Shown: positions 1-7,509 of the stretch, in pieces | Position numbering within the stretch: position 1 is the first letter of the stretch | Layout of the letters: each line of letters starts with the position of its first letter | Made by a program: the position numbers and the translations under genes | Assembly: GCA_022771625.1 (NCBI GenBank) | Contig: JALFCW010000097.1 | Location: forward strand, 1 to 32,990 | Length of the DNA stretch: 32,990 bases | DNA from: Prevotella sp. | GTDB taxonomy: Bacteria; Bacteroidota; Bacteroidia; Bacteroidales; Bacteroidaceae | Direction of reading: 5' to 3' | Notes under the pieces: generated by a model | The model's input: the letters and a program-made list of their open reading frames with translations, nothing else | Told to the model about the DNA's origin: nothing | Database searches by the model: none

Positions 1-1
1 G

Positions 2-241
2 CTGCGCTGGAATGACATTCGTCGTTGGCACATTGCAGCCAAGGCTCTTGAAAAGCAGACAGGTCAGCCCACTTACTATAAGGGTAAGGCCCAGACAAAT
101 ATCGCTCACAACGGAGGTTATGCTTCTCGTTACAAGGCAACTGCCGGATTCCAGAAGATGCCTGACACTCAGATTGCCATGGGCGCAGTCGCCCAAAATG
201 CTGGTTGGACAGAATCTAATTCAGAGTATCAGGGATGGTAA
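2..241 (+). CDS. SusD/RagB-like outer-membrane lipoprotein, C-terminal fragment
   Basis: The reading frame is open from the window edge to a TAA at 239-241 and gives about 79 residues, so only the C-terminus is present. The visible start LRWNDIRRWHIA and the end, with GAVAQNAGW followed by a final QGW, resemble the C-terminal part of SusD/RagB proteins: a conserved helix with the RWxDIRRW pattern and a final Q-N-x-G-W stretch. SusD proteins are surface lipoproteins that bind glycans together with a SusC TonB-dependent porin; the porin gene would be expected upstream, outside the window. The lipoprotein gene starting 37 nt downstream on the same strand fits a Sus-like operon. The assignment rests on a short fragment, so the target glycan cannot be judged. 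Confidence 0.75.
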   Translation: MRWNDIRRWHIAAKALEKQTGQPTYYKGKAQTNIAHNGGYASRYKATAGFQKMPDTQIAMGAVAQNAGWTESNSEYQGW

Positions 242-278
242 TTGTTTTATTAATTACAAATTATAAAGACAGAAAAGT

Positions 279-1469
279 ATGAAAAAGATATTTTTTGCAA
301 TATCGGCACTGGCCATGATGCTCGTTTCATGCGACCCCAGCACTGACGACATCAGCAGCGGTTTCAACAACCAGGTTACTGCCGAAACGGTTCAGGCCAC
401 TGTCACTCCTGTAGTGGTAAATGGCAAGAACACCAACAGAATTGTTGTGGAGAACCATTCTCCAATAACGTGCCAATGGAAGGCCAACCAAATTCTTGGA
501 GACCAGACATCTTCGGCAAAGGAATATGACACAATCTATGTATCGAAGACAGGAGCAAATGTCATCCAGATGGTTTGCCATAACCTGAATGGTGATTTTA
601 CAAAAGAGTTCACTGTAAATGTGGATGAAATCACCTATATCCCCGACAATGTTCAGAAGCGGCTCGGTGACGTTAAGCAACTTGGCAACACATTCGACCC
701 TGCAAAAGTTACTATCAAGCAGGATGAAGATGAAAATGGTCGCAAGGGTAATGTTTGGCGTGTCAGCAATGCCAATGGTGTGCTTACTAAATGGCGTGTT
801 GTAGACATTGCCACTAAAGAGGAGAAGGCTAATTCAGATCTTAATGCTGATGGACTGTTGGTTATCAGCGATACCGGTGATTATGAGATTTACTGCGACT
901 ACATGAAGGCTGACGGTAGCACAGGTTCATACGACTGCGGAAAGTTCACCATCGAGTGCTGGACTAACAAGCCTGAGATTATTGAATATCTCAGTGGTGA
1001 GACAGGCGTAACAGAGTGGCAGTGGTTCCAGGGCAATGCTGCAGTATGGGGCAATGGTCCTTGGGCATCCGGTAATGGTCCTGCATGGTGGACTAACAAC
1101 CTTGACGTTATGGACGATCAGGGAGCTGGTCACCCAGGTGGTACAGCACGTAATGGTATCAATGCCACCTTCACTCTCGACTTCAACACCTATACAGCTA
1201 CCAATAGCGATGGTACATCATGCGCGTTCAAGGTACTGCCTCTGAAGCATGGTCATGATTCTGAGGATGGTTGGGACTTGGGTTGTATCCACTTTGAGGC
1301 TTCCGGCTCTACATATGTTGTTCCGATGGCAGTCAATGTCAATGGTGGTGATGAGCCATTCCAGGATATGTATATTGTTAAGGCCGAGGATGATCGCCTC
1401 AATCTCACTTCTGAAGAGCAAGCAATCAACGGGTGTGCATGGTTCTATCTCTTCGAACGCAAAAAGTAA
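279..1469 (+). CDS. Surface lipoprotein downstream of SusD, putative glycan-binding protein
   Basis: The 396-residue product begins MKKIFFAISALAMMLVSC, a clear lipoprotein signal peptide with the lipidated Cys at residue 18. It is followed by CDPSTDDIS; acidic residues after the Cys are compatible with the surface-export signal known in Bacteroidetes. The middle part looks like Ig/PKD-type beta-sandwich sequence (around DTGDYEIYCDYMKADGS). The C-terminal third is rich in Trp, Gly and Asn (TEWQWFQGNAAVWGNG, GPAWWTNNLDVMDD), as expected of a carbohydrate-binding surface. Position directly after susD suggests the SGBP/SusE-like slot of a polysaccharide utilisation locus. I do not recognise a specific family and infer function from the signal, composition and neighbour. 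The gene ends 29 nt before a strong terminator, so it is the last gene of the operon. Confidence 0.7.
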   Translation: MKKIFFAISALAMMLVSCDPSTDDISSGFNNQVTAETVQATVTPVVVNGKNTNRIVVENHSPITCQWKANQILGDQTSSAKEYDTIYVSKTGANVIQMVCHNLNGDFTKEFTVNVDEITYIPDNVQKRLGDVKQLGNTFDPAKVTIKQDEDENGRKGNVWRVSNANGVLTKWRVVDIATKEEKANSDLNADGLLVISDTGDYEIYCDYMKADGSTGSYDCGKFTIECWTNKPEIIEYLSGETGVTEWQWFQGNAAVWGNGPWASGNGPAWWTNNLDVMDDQGAGHPGGTARNGINATFTLDFNTYTATNSDGTSCAFKVLPLKHGHDSEDGWDLGCIHFEASGSTYVVPMAVNVNGGDEPFQDMYIVKAEDDRLNLTSEEQAINGCAWFYLFERKK

Positions 1470-1498
1470 TTTTGGTTTTAGTAGTTAAATTACTGTTC

Positions 1499-1540
1499 AT
1501 CCCCGCTTGACTCCTCGTGAGGCGAGCGGGGATTTTCTTT
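1499..1540 (+). terminator. Rho-independent terminator of the Sus-like operon
   Basis: Perfect 9-bp arms ATCCCCGCT (1499-1507) and AGCGGGGAT (1525-1533) enclose a loop that can itself pair CCTC with GAGG. The 3' arm runs into TTTT and further T-rich sequence. It lies 29 nt after the lipoprotein stop codon. Confidence 0.85.
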
Positions 1541-1570
1541 CTGCCATGCGCATATTATTTTCCCAAAACA

Positions 1571-1602
1571 TTTGGCGGTTTGAAAAAGAAATTGTAACTT
1601 TG
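1571..1602 (+). promoter_or_regulatory. Bacteroidetes-type promoter with no gene downstream
   Basis: TTTG (1571-1574), a 20-nt spacer and TAACTTTG (1595-1602) match the Bacteroidetes consensus very well. The only ATG soon after it (1632) is followed by GAA CAT TAA, so no protein of useful length is encoded. The transcript would run through the hairpin at 1679-1713, which has no T-run on this strand, and then antisense to hsp20. It could serve a small or antisense RNA, or be left over from a lost gene. Confidence 0.55.
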
Positions 1603-1669
1603 CAGACAAAACCATTAATAAAAGATACATTATGGAACATTAAGGGAAAGTGCACTATAAGATAACACC

Positions 1670-1713
1670 ATAACAAAAACAGGCGGGGATTAACCTGTGT
1701 AATCCTCGCCTGT
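1670..1713 (-). terminator. Terminator of hsp20
   Basis: On the minus strand a 14-bp stem with one G-T pair (arms at plus positions 1679-1692 and 1700-1713, 7-nt loop) is followed by GTTTTTG. It lies 20 nt after the hsp20 stop codon. Confidence 0.85.
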
Positions 1714-1732
1714 CTGGGTGTGATACATAGCG

Positions 1733-2161
1733 TTATGCTATGTCAATCTGACGCTGAATCTTCTTGACATCGTCCTTCGTGACCTTCGGCATTGTGATAG
1801 TCAGTACGCCGTCGTCCACCTTAGCTGCGATGTTTTCCTTGACGATGTCGTCAGGCAGCACGTAGGTCTGCTGGTAGTTGGAGTAGCTGAACTCGCGACG
1901 CAGGTAGTGCTGCTTCTTGTCCTCCTCCTTGTGTTCCATCTTGTTCTCGATGGCAATGTCGAGATTGCCGTCGGCATTGATGTTTACCCTGCAGAATTCC
2001 TTCTTGATACCGGGCACTGCCACTTCCATGGTATAAGCCTTTGCATCTTCCTTAACGTTGACTGCTGGCGCTGTGGCCTTCATCTTTGGCATCCAATCAC
2101 TGTTGAAAAAGTCGTCGAACACTGTTGGGAACCAACTGTTTGAATTCATAACTGGTAACAT
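1733..2161 (-). CDS. hsp20: Hsp20/alpha-crystallin small heat shock protein
   Basis: The 142-residue product is a small heat shock protein, an ATP-independent holdase that binds unfolding proteins in the cytoplasm. The N-terminal NSWFPTVFDDFFNSDW segment is the usual aromatic N-arm. The alpha-crystallin domain runs from about residue 30 to 130, with the family motifs YTMEVAVPGIKKE, LRREFSYSNYQQTYVLPDD and the A-x-x-x-D-G-V-L-T-I-x-x-P signature (AAKVDDGVLTITMPK). A C-terminal IDI fits the IxI oligomerisation motif. Length is normal. The start is supported by AGGAGG about 5 nt upstream, a canonical Shine-Dalgarno site that is unusual in this phylum and may give strong translation. The gene is monocistronic with its own terminator. 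Confidence 0.95.
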   Translation of the reverse strand: MLPVMNSNSWFPTVFDDFFNSDWMPKMKATAPAVNVKEDAKAYTMEVAVPGIKKEFCRVNINADGNLDIAIENKMEHKEEDKKQHYLRREFSYSNYQQTYVLPDDIVKENIAAKVDDGVLTITMPKVTKDDVKKIQRQIDIA

Positions 2162-2309
2162 AATAACCTCCTATTTTAATATTGTTATACTATTAATGTT
2201 CTTTGCTTCCGGCTTCCTCCAAGCTTTTGTTGCTCTTTGTAGCCTTCCGCTTTCACTAATAGATATTGCAATCCATGTGCCAATAATCGCAAAAATGCCA
2301 TAATGTCGG

Positions 2310-2318
2310 CAAAGTATA
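2310..2318 (-). promoter_or_regulatory. Possible hsp20 promoter -7 element
   Basis: Minus-strand TATACTTTG (plus 2310-2318) is one base off the TAnnTTTG spacing and lies about 150 nt upstream of the hsp20 start. No TTG lies at the right distance. The rest of 2162-2370, between hsp20 and the lrgB stop, shows nothing else I can support. Confidence 0.3.
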
Positions 2319-2370
2319 ATTATTTTAATCTTTACTGACTGTTTGTCATGCTTTGTTGGTTCTGTATTTA

Positions 2371-3069
2371 TTAAAACGTATTGATTACGTCGATTACCGT
2401 AGGAGTGAGAAGGGCGGTAAGGATGCCATTGAGGGTGAGACCAAGACTGGCGTATGCACCCACGAACTGGTCGCGGTCCATGGCGGCAGATGTGCCGAGG
2501 GCATGGGATGCGGCTCCCATAGACAATCCGAGAGCCATGGGATTATGAACATGACCTACGGAAAGCATCTTGAAACCGATTATTGCCCCGATGAGACCTG
2601 TGATTACCACAATGGCAGCTGTGAGCGAAGGTATTCCGCCCAACACCTGGGTCACTTCCATGGCAATAGGAGTGGTGACCGACTTGCTTGCGAGCGACAT
2701 GATGACCCCGTCGGATGCACCCAACAACTTGGCTATTATCACCACACTCACAATACCCGCAATGCATCCCATCATCTGCGAAGCCAAGATGGGCACAAAC
2801 TGTCGCTTGATAGACGATAATTGAAGATAGAGCGGCACTCCAAGAGCCACTACGGCGGGCTTAAGCCAGAACTCTATCAACTTCGCCCCCTCATGATATG
2901 TCTCGTAGGGAATATCCATCACAAGAAGAAAGGCAATGATGATGGCTATGGCAATGAGAATGGGATTAAACAATACCCAACCAAGGCGACGTTGTATGGC
3001 CTTGGCAATGAAAAACACGCCGAAGGTAAGGGCGAGCATGAAATATTCGTTGCTGATAATCTCTTTCAT
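2371..3069 (-). CDS. lrgB: LrgB/CidB family membrane protein
   Basis: The 232-residue protein is almost entirely hydrophobic membrane segments. It carries LrgB-family features: FNPILIAI near residue 35, LKPAVVALGVPLYLQ, LASKSVTTPIAMEV, and near the end ALGLSMGAASHALGTSAAM. LrgB acts with LrgA; the pair is described as holin/antiholin-like and in several bacteria and plant plastids is linked to export of pyruvate or glycolate and to control of murein hydrolase activity. The length is normal. The start lies 6 nt downstream of the lrgA stop, so the two are cotranscribed. The exact substrate here is unknown. Confidence 0.93.
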   Translation of the reverse strand: MKEIISNEYFMLALTFGVFFIAKAIQRRLGWVLFNPILIAIAIIIAFLLVMDIPYETYHEGAKLIEFWLKPAVVALGVPLYLQLSSIKRQFVPILASQMMGCIAGIVSVVIIAKLLGASDGVIMSLASKSVTTPIAMEVTQVLGGIPSLTAAIVVITGLIGAIIGFKMLSVGHVHNPMALGLSMGAASHALGTSAAMDRDQFVGAYASLGLTLNGILTALLTPTVIDVINTF

Positions 3070-3075
3070 AATGTC

Positions 3076-3453
3076 TTATTCATGTTTCTTAGTATGTATT
3101 TTCTCGCGCACCTTATTCTCTCCCTTGCTCACAGCTTGATGGGTTTGACCCGTAATCAGAAGAACGATGATGGTGCTCAACAATGTTGCCAGGGCTATCG
3201 GCAATATCTCGGCCTTAATCAAGTCGAAATAAAGCATTAACGCCACACCAGGCGGCACGAAGAAAAAACCGAGATTGGCTATGAGAAAATCCGTAAGGCC
3301 ACGCACCCACTCCAGTTTGATGACCTTAAATTTCAACATCAGCGTAAGTATAAGCATGCCTATGATACTTGCCGGCAGCTTCACGCCCGTTAACCTTACT
3401 ATCAGTTCGCCCAAAGCCAGGCAACCGAATAGAATAAAACATTGTCTTACCAT
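3076..3453 (-). CDS. lrgA: LrgA/CidA family holin-like protein
   Basis: The 125-residue product has the LrgA/CidA pattern: FGCLALGELIVRLTGVKLPASIIGMLIL at the N-terminus (a hydrophobic helix with the G-x-K-x-P-x-S-I-x-G-M motif), then LGFFFVPPGVALM, and a last membrane helix before a charged tail (KGENKVREKIHTKKHE). Its partner lrgB follows immediately. A -7 promoter element lies about 35 nt upstream of the ATG. Role in envelope physiology or metabolite export is from family knowledge, not from this sequence. Confidence 0.93.
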   Translation of the reverse strand: MVRQCFILFGCLALGELIVRLTGVKLPASIIGMLILTLMLKFKVIKLEWVRGLTDFLIANLGFFFVPPGVALMLYFDLIKAEILPIALATLLSTIIVLLITGQTHQAVSKGENKVREKIHTKKHE

Positions 3454-3488
3454 AATAATCCTGAATACTATGTCTCTTTTTCAAGGTG

Positions 3489-3496
3489 CAAAGGTA
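3489..3496 (-). promoter_or_regulatory. Promoter -7 element for lrgAB
   Basis: Minus-strand TACCTTTG, an exact TAnnTTTG match, 35 nt upstream of the lrgA start. I could not find a TTG at 19-21 nt, so only the -7 element is annotated. Confidence 0.6.
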
Positions 3497-3589
3497 TAGA
3501 TTTTTTCGCAGACTTTGCATTTTTACAATATATTTTAATCTCTGCATAACGGATTTATTGATTTATGCGAAGGAATGAAAAAATTTCTA

Positions 3590-3643
3590 TATCAGGAAAA
3601 GAAAAGAACGAGACTGCGACCATATAGGATGCACAGTCTCGTT
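3590..3643 (-). terminator. Terminator of the efflux operon
   Basis: Perfect 10-bp arms AACGAGACTG (plus 3607-3616) and CAGTCTCGTT (3634-3643). Read on the minus strand the stem is followed by CTTTTCTTTTCC. It lies about 40 nt after the TolC-type gene stop. Confidence 0.8.
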
Positions 3644-3682
3644 AAAAATATAATATATAGCACAAAAACATTAGTCGTTGCG

Positions 3683-5023
3683 TCAGAAACACAGAGTCCT
3701 GCCACGATAGAAGTCGATGAGGGCGGAATTGTAGAGGTATTCATATTTTGCCTGCACCATGTCGCTCTCTGATTTGAGCAGGTTGTTCTTCTGCTCGTTA
3801 AACTCGGTGATGTTGGCCTTGCCGTTCTCGTATTTTGCCTTCATCAGTGCAAAGGCATCCAAATTGCTCATCACCGCCTGTTGGCTTGAAGTGTATTTTG
3901 CCTCCGAAGCCACTGCATTGTAATACACTTGCTGTATCTCCTTGTAGAGCGTCTTCTTGGTATCCTCAAGTTTCAGCACCTGGTTTTCGCGGTCTATCTT
4001 CGCCGTGCGTATCTTGTTGCGGGTGGAGAAATGATTAAACACAGGGATGGAGAGGTTTAGACCGAGATACTGACCGAAATTGTTCTTCAACTGCTTGCCA
4101 AATCCATCGGCTTCAAATCCCGACGTCTTATAATAGTTGGTGCCAAGTCCTGCAGAGAAAGAGAGCGTAGGCATATAGTCGGCACGAGCTATCTTGATAT
4201 TGAAGTCGGTGGCCTTAAGGCGCAGTTGCTCTGCCTTCACCTGGGGTTTCACTCCGAGTGCCTCGGCATAGATGACATCAGGAGCCACGATACTGCCCTC
4301 ATTGCCACTCAACGGAGTGATGGCAGCCACATCAGGTTTTACGATAGAAAAGCCCTCGGGAGTGGGCAATTCGAGAAGCTGAGAGAGTGCCAAAAGCGAA
4401 AGACGGTAGTTATTGTCGGCATTAGTGGCAGTGAGTCGGCTCTGTGAGAGTGTTGCCTTCTGCTGCGACACCTCAGCCTGACTGGCCTTTCCTGCCTCCA
4501 TCATCCTCTCAAGTCGATACACCTGCATCGAGTCGATGGCAATCTGTCGCTTAGCCACATCGCTCACCTCCATATCATAGAGAATCTGCACGTATGCCTT
4601 CGCCACCTGCGTGCGTATGTCATCCTGCGCCCTTTCGAGGTCGGCAAGCGATGCGTCGAGGTTGAGTTGGGAGAGTTTGACAGCATTGACTATCTTGCCG
4701 CCCATAAATAAGGGAACAGAAGCACCGAGTTGGAATGACGTACGCGAAGTATTGGTGTTCTCGTATGTGTTTTGAGCCGTAAGACCACGTCCGAAGGAGA
4801 AATTCTGATCGATGGATGCATCCACCGTAGGAAGATGATTTCCCTTGTTGTCATCGAGCTGAATCTTCTGCTGACGAGTGGTGTTCTGCTGCTGCTTCAC
4901 CTGGATATTATGGTCGAGGGCATACTGAATGCACTCCTGCAGAGTCCATTGCTTTGCGCCCTGGGCGAACATAGAAGATGCAGCAAACAGGAAGGCGGAT
5001 ATAATATAGAATGACTTTTTCAT
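3683..5023 (-). CDS. TolC-type outer membrane efflux channel
   Basis: The 446-residue product starts with a Sec signal peptide (MKKSFYIISAFLFAASSMFAQ). The mature protein shows the outer-membrane efflux protein pattern: WTLQECIQYALDHNIQVKQ near the start, long amphipathic and coiled-coil helices rich in Q, A and L, and a second copy of the repeat after about residue 240. TolC-family trimers form the outer-membrane duct for ABC or RND exporters. The gene is the last of an operon, 15 nt after the HlyD-type adaptor, which supplies its periplasmic partner. The C-terminus LIDFYRGRTLCF is the normal end of the second helical repeat. Length is normal for Bacteroidetes members. Confidence 0.92.
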   Translation of the reverse strand: MKKSFYIISAFLFAASSMFAQGAKQWTLQECIQYALDHNIQVKQQQNTTRQQKIQLDDNKGNHLPTVDASIDQNFSFGRGLTAQNTYENTNTSRTSFQLGASVPLFMGGKIVNAVKLSQLNLDASLADLERAQDDIRTQVAKAYVQILYDMEVSDVAKRQIAIDSMQVYRLERMMEAGKASQAEVSQQKATLSQSRLTATNADNNYRLSLLALSQLLELPTPEGFSIVKPDVAAITPLSGNEGSIVAPDVIYAEALGVKPQVKAEQLRLKATDFNIKIARADYMPTLSFSAGLGTNYYKTSGFEADGFGKQLKNNFGQYLGLNLSIPVFNHFSTRNKIRTAKIDRENQVLKLEDTKKTLYKEIQQVYYNAVASEAKYTSSQQAVMSNLDAFALMKAKYENGKANITEFNEQKNNLLKSESDMVQAKYEYLYNSALIDFYRGRTLCF

Positions 5024-5038
5024 AATAATGCTAATTAC

Positions 5039-6172
5039 TTATTTTCCATGATGAGAAGAAGGTTGCTCATTGGTGTCAGCCACCTGCTGCGGGCCACGCA
5101 CCTTGTCTTTGGCAGTAATACCCTTCTTGATCTCGATGTTCACACCATCGCTCAGTCCAGTGGTAACGGCACGGCGGTCGTAGGTCTTCTTCTCACCACT
5201 ACCCTTGACTACATATACAAAGGTGGAGTCGCCACTAAACTCGATGGCACTCTCGGGAATCGACAACACCTTGCAGGCCTTGGCAAGCACAATCTCGGCA
5301 TTGGCACTATATCCCGAACGAATCTTTCCACCCTTGATGACATTCACTGCCGCCTTCACCTCAAACTGGTTGGCTCCGTTGCTCTCCACTGCCTTGGGAG
5401 ACACATACTCAAGGTTTGCCTCAAACGAGAGGTCCTGTAATGCTCCAATAGTAATCTTCATCGGCATACCTTCCACCAATCGTCCCACCTCCGTCTCGTC
5501 TATATTTCCACGGAAGATAAGGTCGTTCATATTTGCCACAGTGGCAATAGTGGTACCGTCGTTAAAGGTGTTACTGAGCACAACCGTATTACCCACCTTC
5601 ACAGGCACATCGAGGATAAGACCGGTGATAGTGGAGCGGATGAGCGTTGAACTGGCACTGGCATTACTCTTCGACACACCGTTCTTCACAACGTCAAGAG
5701 CATCCTGTGCTGCCACTACCTCCTCTTTTGCCTGACGTAGAGTCTGCTTGATTTTGTCAAACTCGTCGGCACTCACCAACTTCTGCTTATAGAGCGACTC
5801 CTCGCGGGAGAAATCCACCTGAGCCTGCTTGAGGTTGATGTCGGCAAGACGCACACGGGCCTCAGCCGAAGAAAGCTGTCCCATGTCGGGGATAACCTTC
5901 ACCTTTGCGATCACCTCGCCCTGCTGCACCATGTCGCCAGCCTCCTTGTAGAGTTCGGTGATGATACCGCTTATCTGCGGTTTCACCGTAACCTCATTGC
6001 GGGGTTCAATCTTTCCTGTGATGACGGTAGTCTTCTGGATGTCCTTCAACTCAGGAGTAAATTCATTGTAAACAACAGGAGTCGGTTGTGACTTCTGATA
6101 AAGGAACACGAATGTTCCGATGAAGATTACGGCAATGATGACCGCAACAATCAGTTTTCTGTACTTTTTCAT
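5039..6172 (-). CDS. HlyD/MacA-type membrane fusion adaptor
   Basis: The 377-residue product has an N-terminal membrane anchor (KLIVAVIIAVIFIGTFVFLY). It then shows the adaptor order: first lipoyl half (VTVKPQISGIITELYKEAGDMVQQGEVIAKV), a coiled-coil hairpin (about residues 95-165, including QVDFSREESLYKQKLVSADEFDKIKQTL), second lipoyl half and beta-barrel (ITGLILDVPVKVGNTV), and a membrane-proximal domain. It would link the FtsX-type permeases to the TolC-type channel. A longer start at 6196 adds only eight residues (MKIEKLKY) that are the translation of a short-unit intergenic repeat, so I prefer the ATG at 6170-6172. The C-terminal His-rich tail SSHHGK is short and of unknown role. Confidence 0.9.
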   Translation of the reverse strand: MKKYRKLIVAVIIAVIFIGTFVFLYQKSQPTPVVYNEFTPELKDIQKTTVITGKIEPRNEVTVKPQISGIITELYKEAGDMVQQGEVIAKVKVIPDMGQLSSAEARVRLADINLKQAQVDFSREESLYKQKLVSADEFDKIKQTLRQAKEEVVAAQDALDVVKNGVSKSNASASSTLIRSTITGLILDVPVKVGNTVVLSNTFNDGTTIATVANMNDLIFRGNIDETEVGRLVEGMPMKITIGALQDLSFEANLEYVSPKAVESNGANQFEVKAAVNVIKGGKIRSGYSANAEIVLAKACKVLSIPESAIEFSGDSTFVYVVKGSGEKKTYDRRAVTTGLSDGVNIEIKKGITAKDKVRGPQQVADTNEQPSSHHGK

Positions 6173-6208
6173 ATATTTCAATTTTTCAATTTTCAATATT
6201 TCAATTTT
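6173..6208. repeat. Short-unit (7-8 nt) repeat between adaptor and permease
   Basis: On the coding strand, TTGAAATA, TTGAAAA, TTGAAAAA and TTGAAATA follow one another between the permease stop and the adaptor start. The same style of array recurs at six other junctions in this window. Confidence 0.65.
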
Positions 6209-7453
6209 CTACTCGTCTCTCATTGCATCCACTGGTTTGATGCTCATTGCCCTCCATGCCGGGGCAAGACCGGCAAGTCCGCCGAGACAACTTAGGAGCA
6301 GTGCTGCAGCAATAGCCGTCCAGAATCCCACCTGGAAATGCGCCCCTACTATACCGTCGGTAGTGTTCGCCATCTCTATCATCTGCAATATGCAGACACC
6401 GAATAGGATACCACTCATTCCCGCCACTATTGTCAATAACATACTCTCCGAAATAATCTGCGAGAGTATCATCTTAGGTGTGGCACCGATAGCACGGCGT
6501 ATGCCTATCTCCGTGGTGCGCTCCTTCACCGTCACCATCATGATGTTCGACACTCCTATCGCTCCGGCAAGCAATGTACCTATACCCACAAGCCATATCA
6601 GGAAGTTGACACCATTAAAGAGGTTGTCGAGCATGGCAAACATGATCTCGGTATTAAACACGGTTACCGCCTTCTCGTCTGTAGGATCGACAGTGTGCGC
6701 CCTTGCTATCACCGTGCGCATACGGTCGGTGATTGTACTCATCACCACTCCCGGTTTGGCCGTCACGGCGAGACTATGAATCTGGTCGCCCGAGTTGTAT
6801 GCCTTGCGGAATACGGTATATGGGATAGACACTATCTGGTCGTTGCGTCCGTTGATGCTGATGCCACTCACCTTGTAATCCACTCCCACAATCTGATAAT
6901 ATGTAGAGTCGAGACGAATGCGCTGTCCACAAGGGTCGCCGCCACCGGGGAACAGTTTCTTATACACCTCCTTACCTATTACGCACACCTTGCGAGCCTC
7001 ACGAACATCCATCTCATTGAGAAAGCGTCCGTAGTACATGATGGGGGAAGTTACGTCGGCATAGTCATAGCTCACTCCCGACACGTTTGCCGAGAAAGAG
7101 TGCTCGCCCTTCACGGCATTCTTCTTGCCACCAAACATCACAGGGGTGATAATATCGAGTTCTGGCACCTGTTGGCGCAGACGGGTCATATCTTTCTCTA
7201 CCATCGAGAAATATCGTCCCTTGCGGAATCCCTTGTATGCCTTGGTGGTATTCTGCGTCCATATCATTGCCGAGTTAGTGGCAAATCCCGCGAAGTTCTT
7301 CTGCAGCATCTCCTTGAGTCCCTGTCCACCGCCAATAAGTACGATGAGCATAAACACTCCCCAGAACACTCCGAATCCAGTAAGAAAACTGCGACTCTTG
7401 TTGCGGGTGATCGTGTCGATAATCTCGCGGTAGGTATCTATGTCGAATTTCAT
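6209..7453 (-). CDS. MacB/FtsX-type ABC transporter permease (second of two)
   Basis: The 414-residue protein begins with a cytoplasmic N-terminus (DTYREIIDTITRNKSRSFLTGFGVFWGVFM), runs into a first membrane helix, then a periplasmic MacB-type domain of about 230 residues, and ends with the FtsX domain carrying three helices and the motif VTVKERTTEIGIRRAIGATPKMIL. It has no ATPase domain, unlike E. coli MacB, and must use the separate LolD-type ATPase encoded two genes upstream. MacB-type permeases transmit mechanical force to a periplasmic adaptor instead of carrying substrate through the inner membrane. Two homologous permeases suggest a heterodimer. Confidence 0.92.
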   Translation of the reverse strand: MKFDIDTYREIIDTITRNKSRSFLTGFGVFWGVFMLIVLIGGGQGLKEMLQKNFAGFATNSAMIWTQNTTKAYKGFRKGRYFSMVEKDMTRLRQQVPELDIITPVMFGGKKNAVKGEHSFSANVSGVSYDYADVTSPIMYYGRFLNEMDVREARKVCVIGKEVYKKLFPGGGDPCGQRIRLDSTYYQIVGVDYKVSGISINGRNDQIVSIPYTVFRKAYNSGDQIHSLAVTAKPGVVMSTITDRMRTVIARAHTVDPTDEKAVTVFNTEIMFAMLDNLFNGVNFLIWLVGIGTLLAGAIGVSNIMMVTVKERTTEIGIRRAIGATPKMILSQIISESMLLTIVAGMSGILFGVCILQMIEMANTTDGIVGAHFQVGFWTAIAAALLLSCLGGLAGLAPAWRAMSIKPVDAMRDE

Positions 7454-7491
7454 TTGAAATTAAAGAATTAAAGGATTAAATAATTGAAGTT
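7454..7491. repeat. Short-unit (8 nt) repeat between the two permeases
   Basis: On the plus strand the units TTAAAGAA, TTAAAGGA, TTAAATAA and TTGAAG follow each other in the gap between the permease genes. Here the pattern is on the strand opposite to the genes. Confidence 0.6.
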
Positions 7492-7509
7492 CCCTTGCGC
7501 CCACTCTAT

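Noticed and set aside
6173..6196. Start of the adaptor gene at 6196
   Set aside because: The extra residues MKIEKLKY are the repeat array in translation; the ATG at 6172 leaves a normal membrane anchor.
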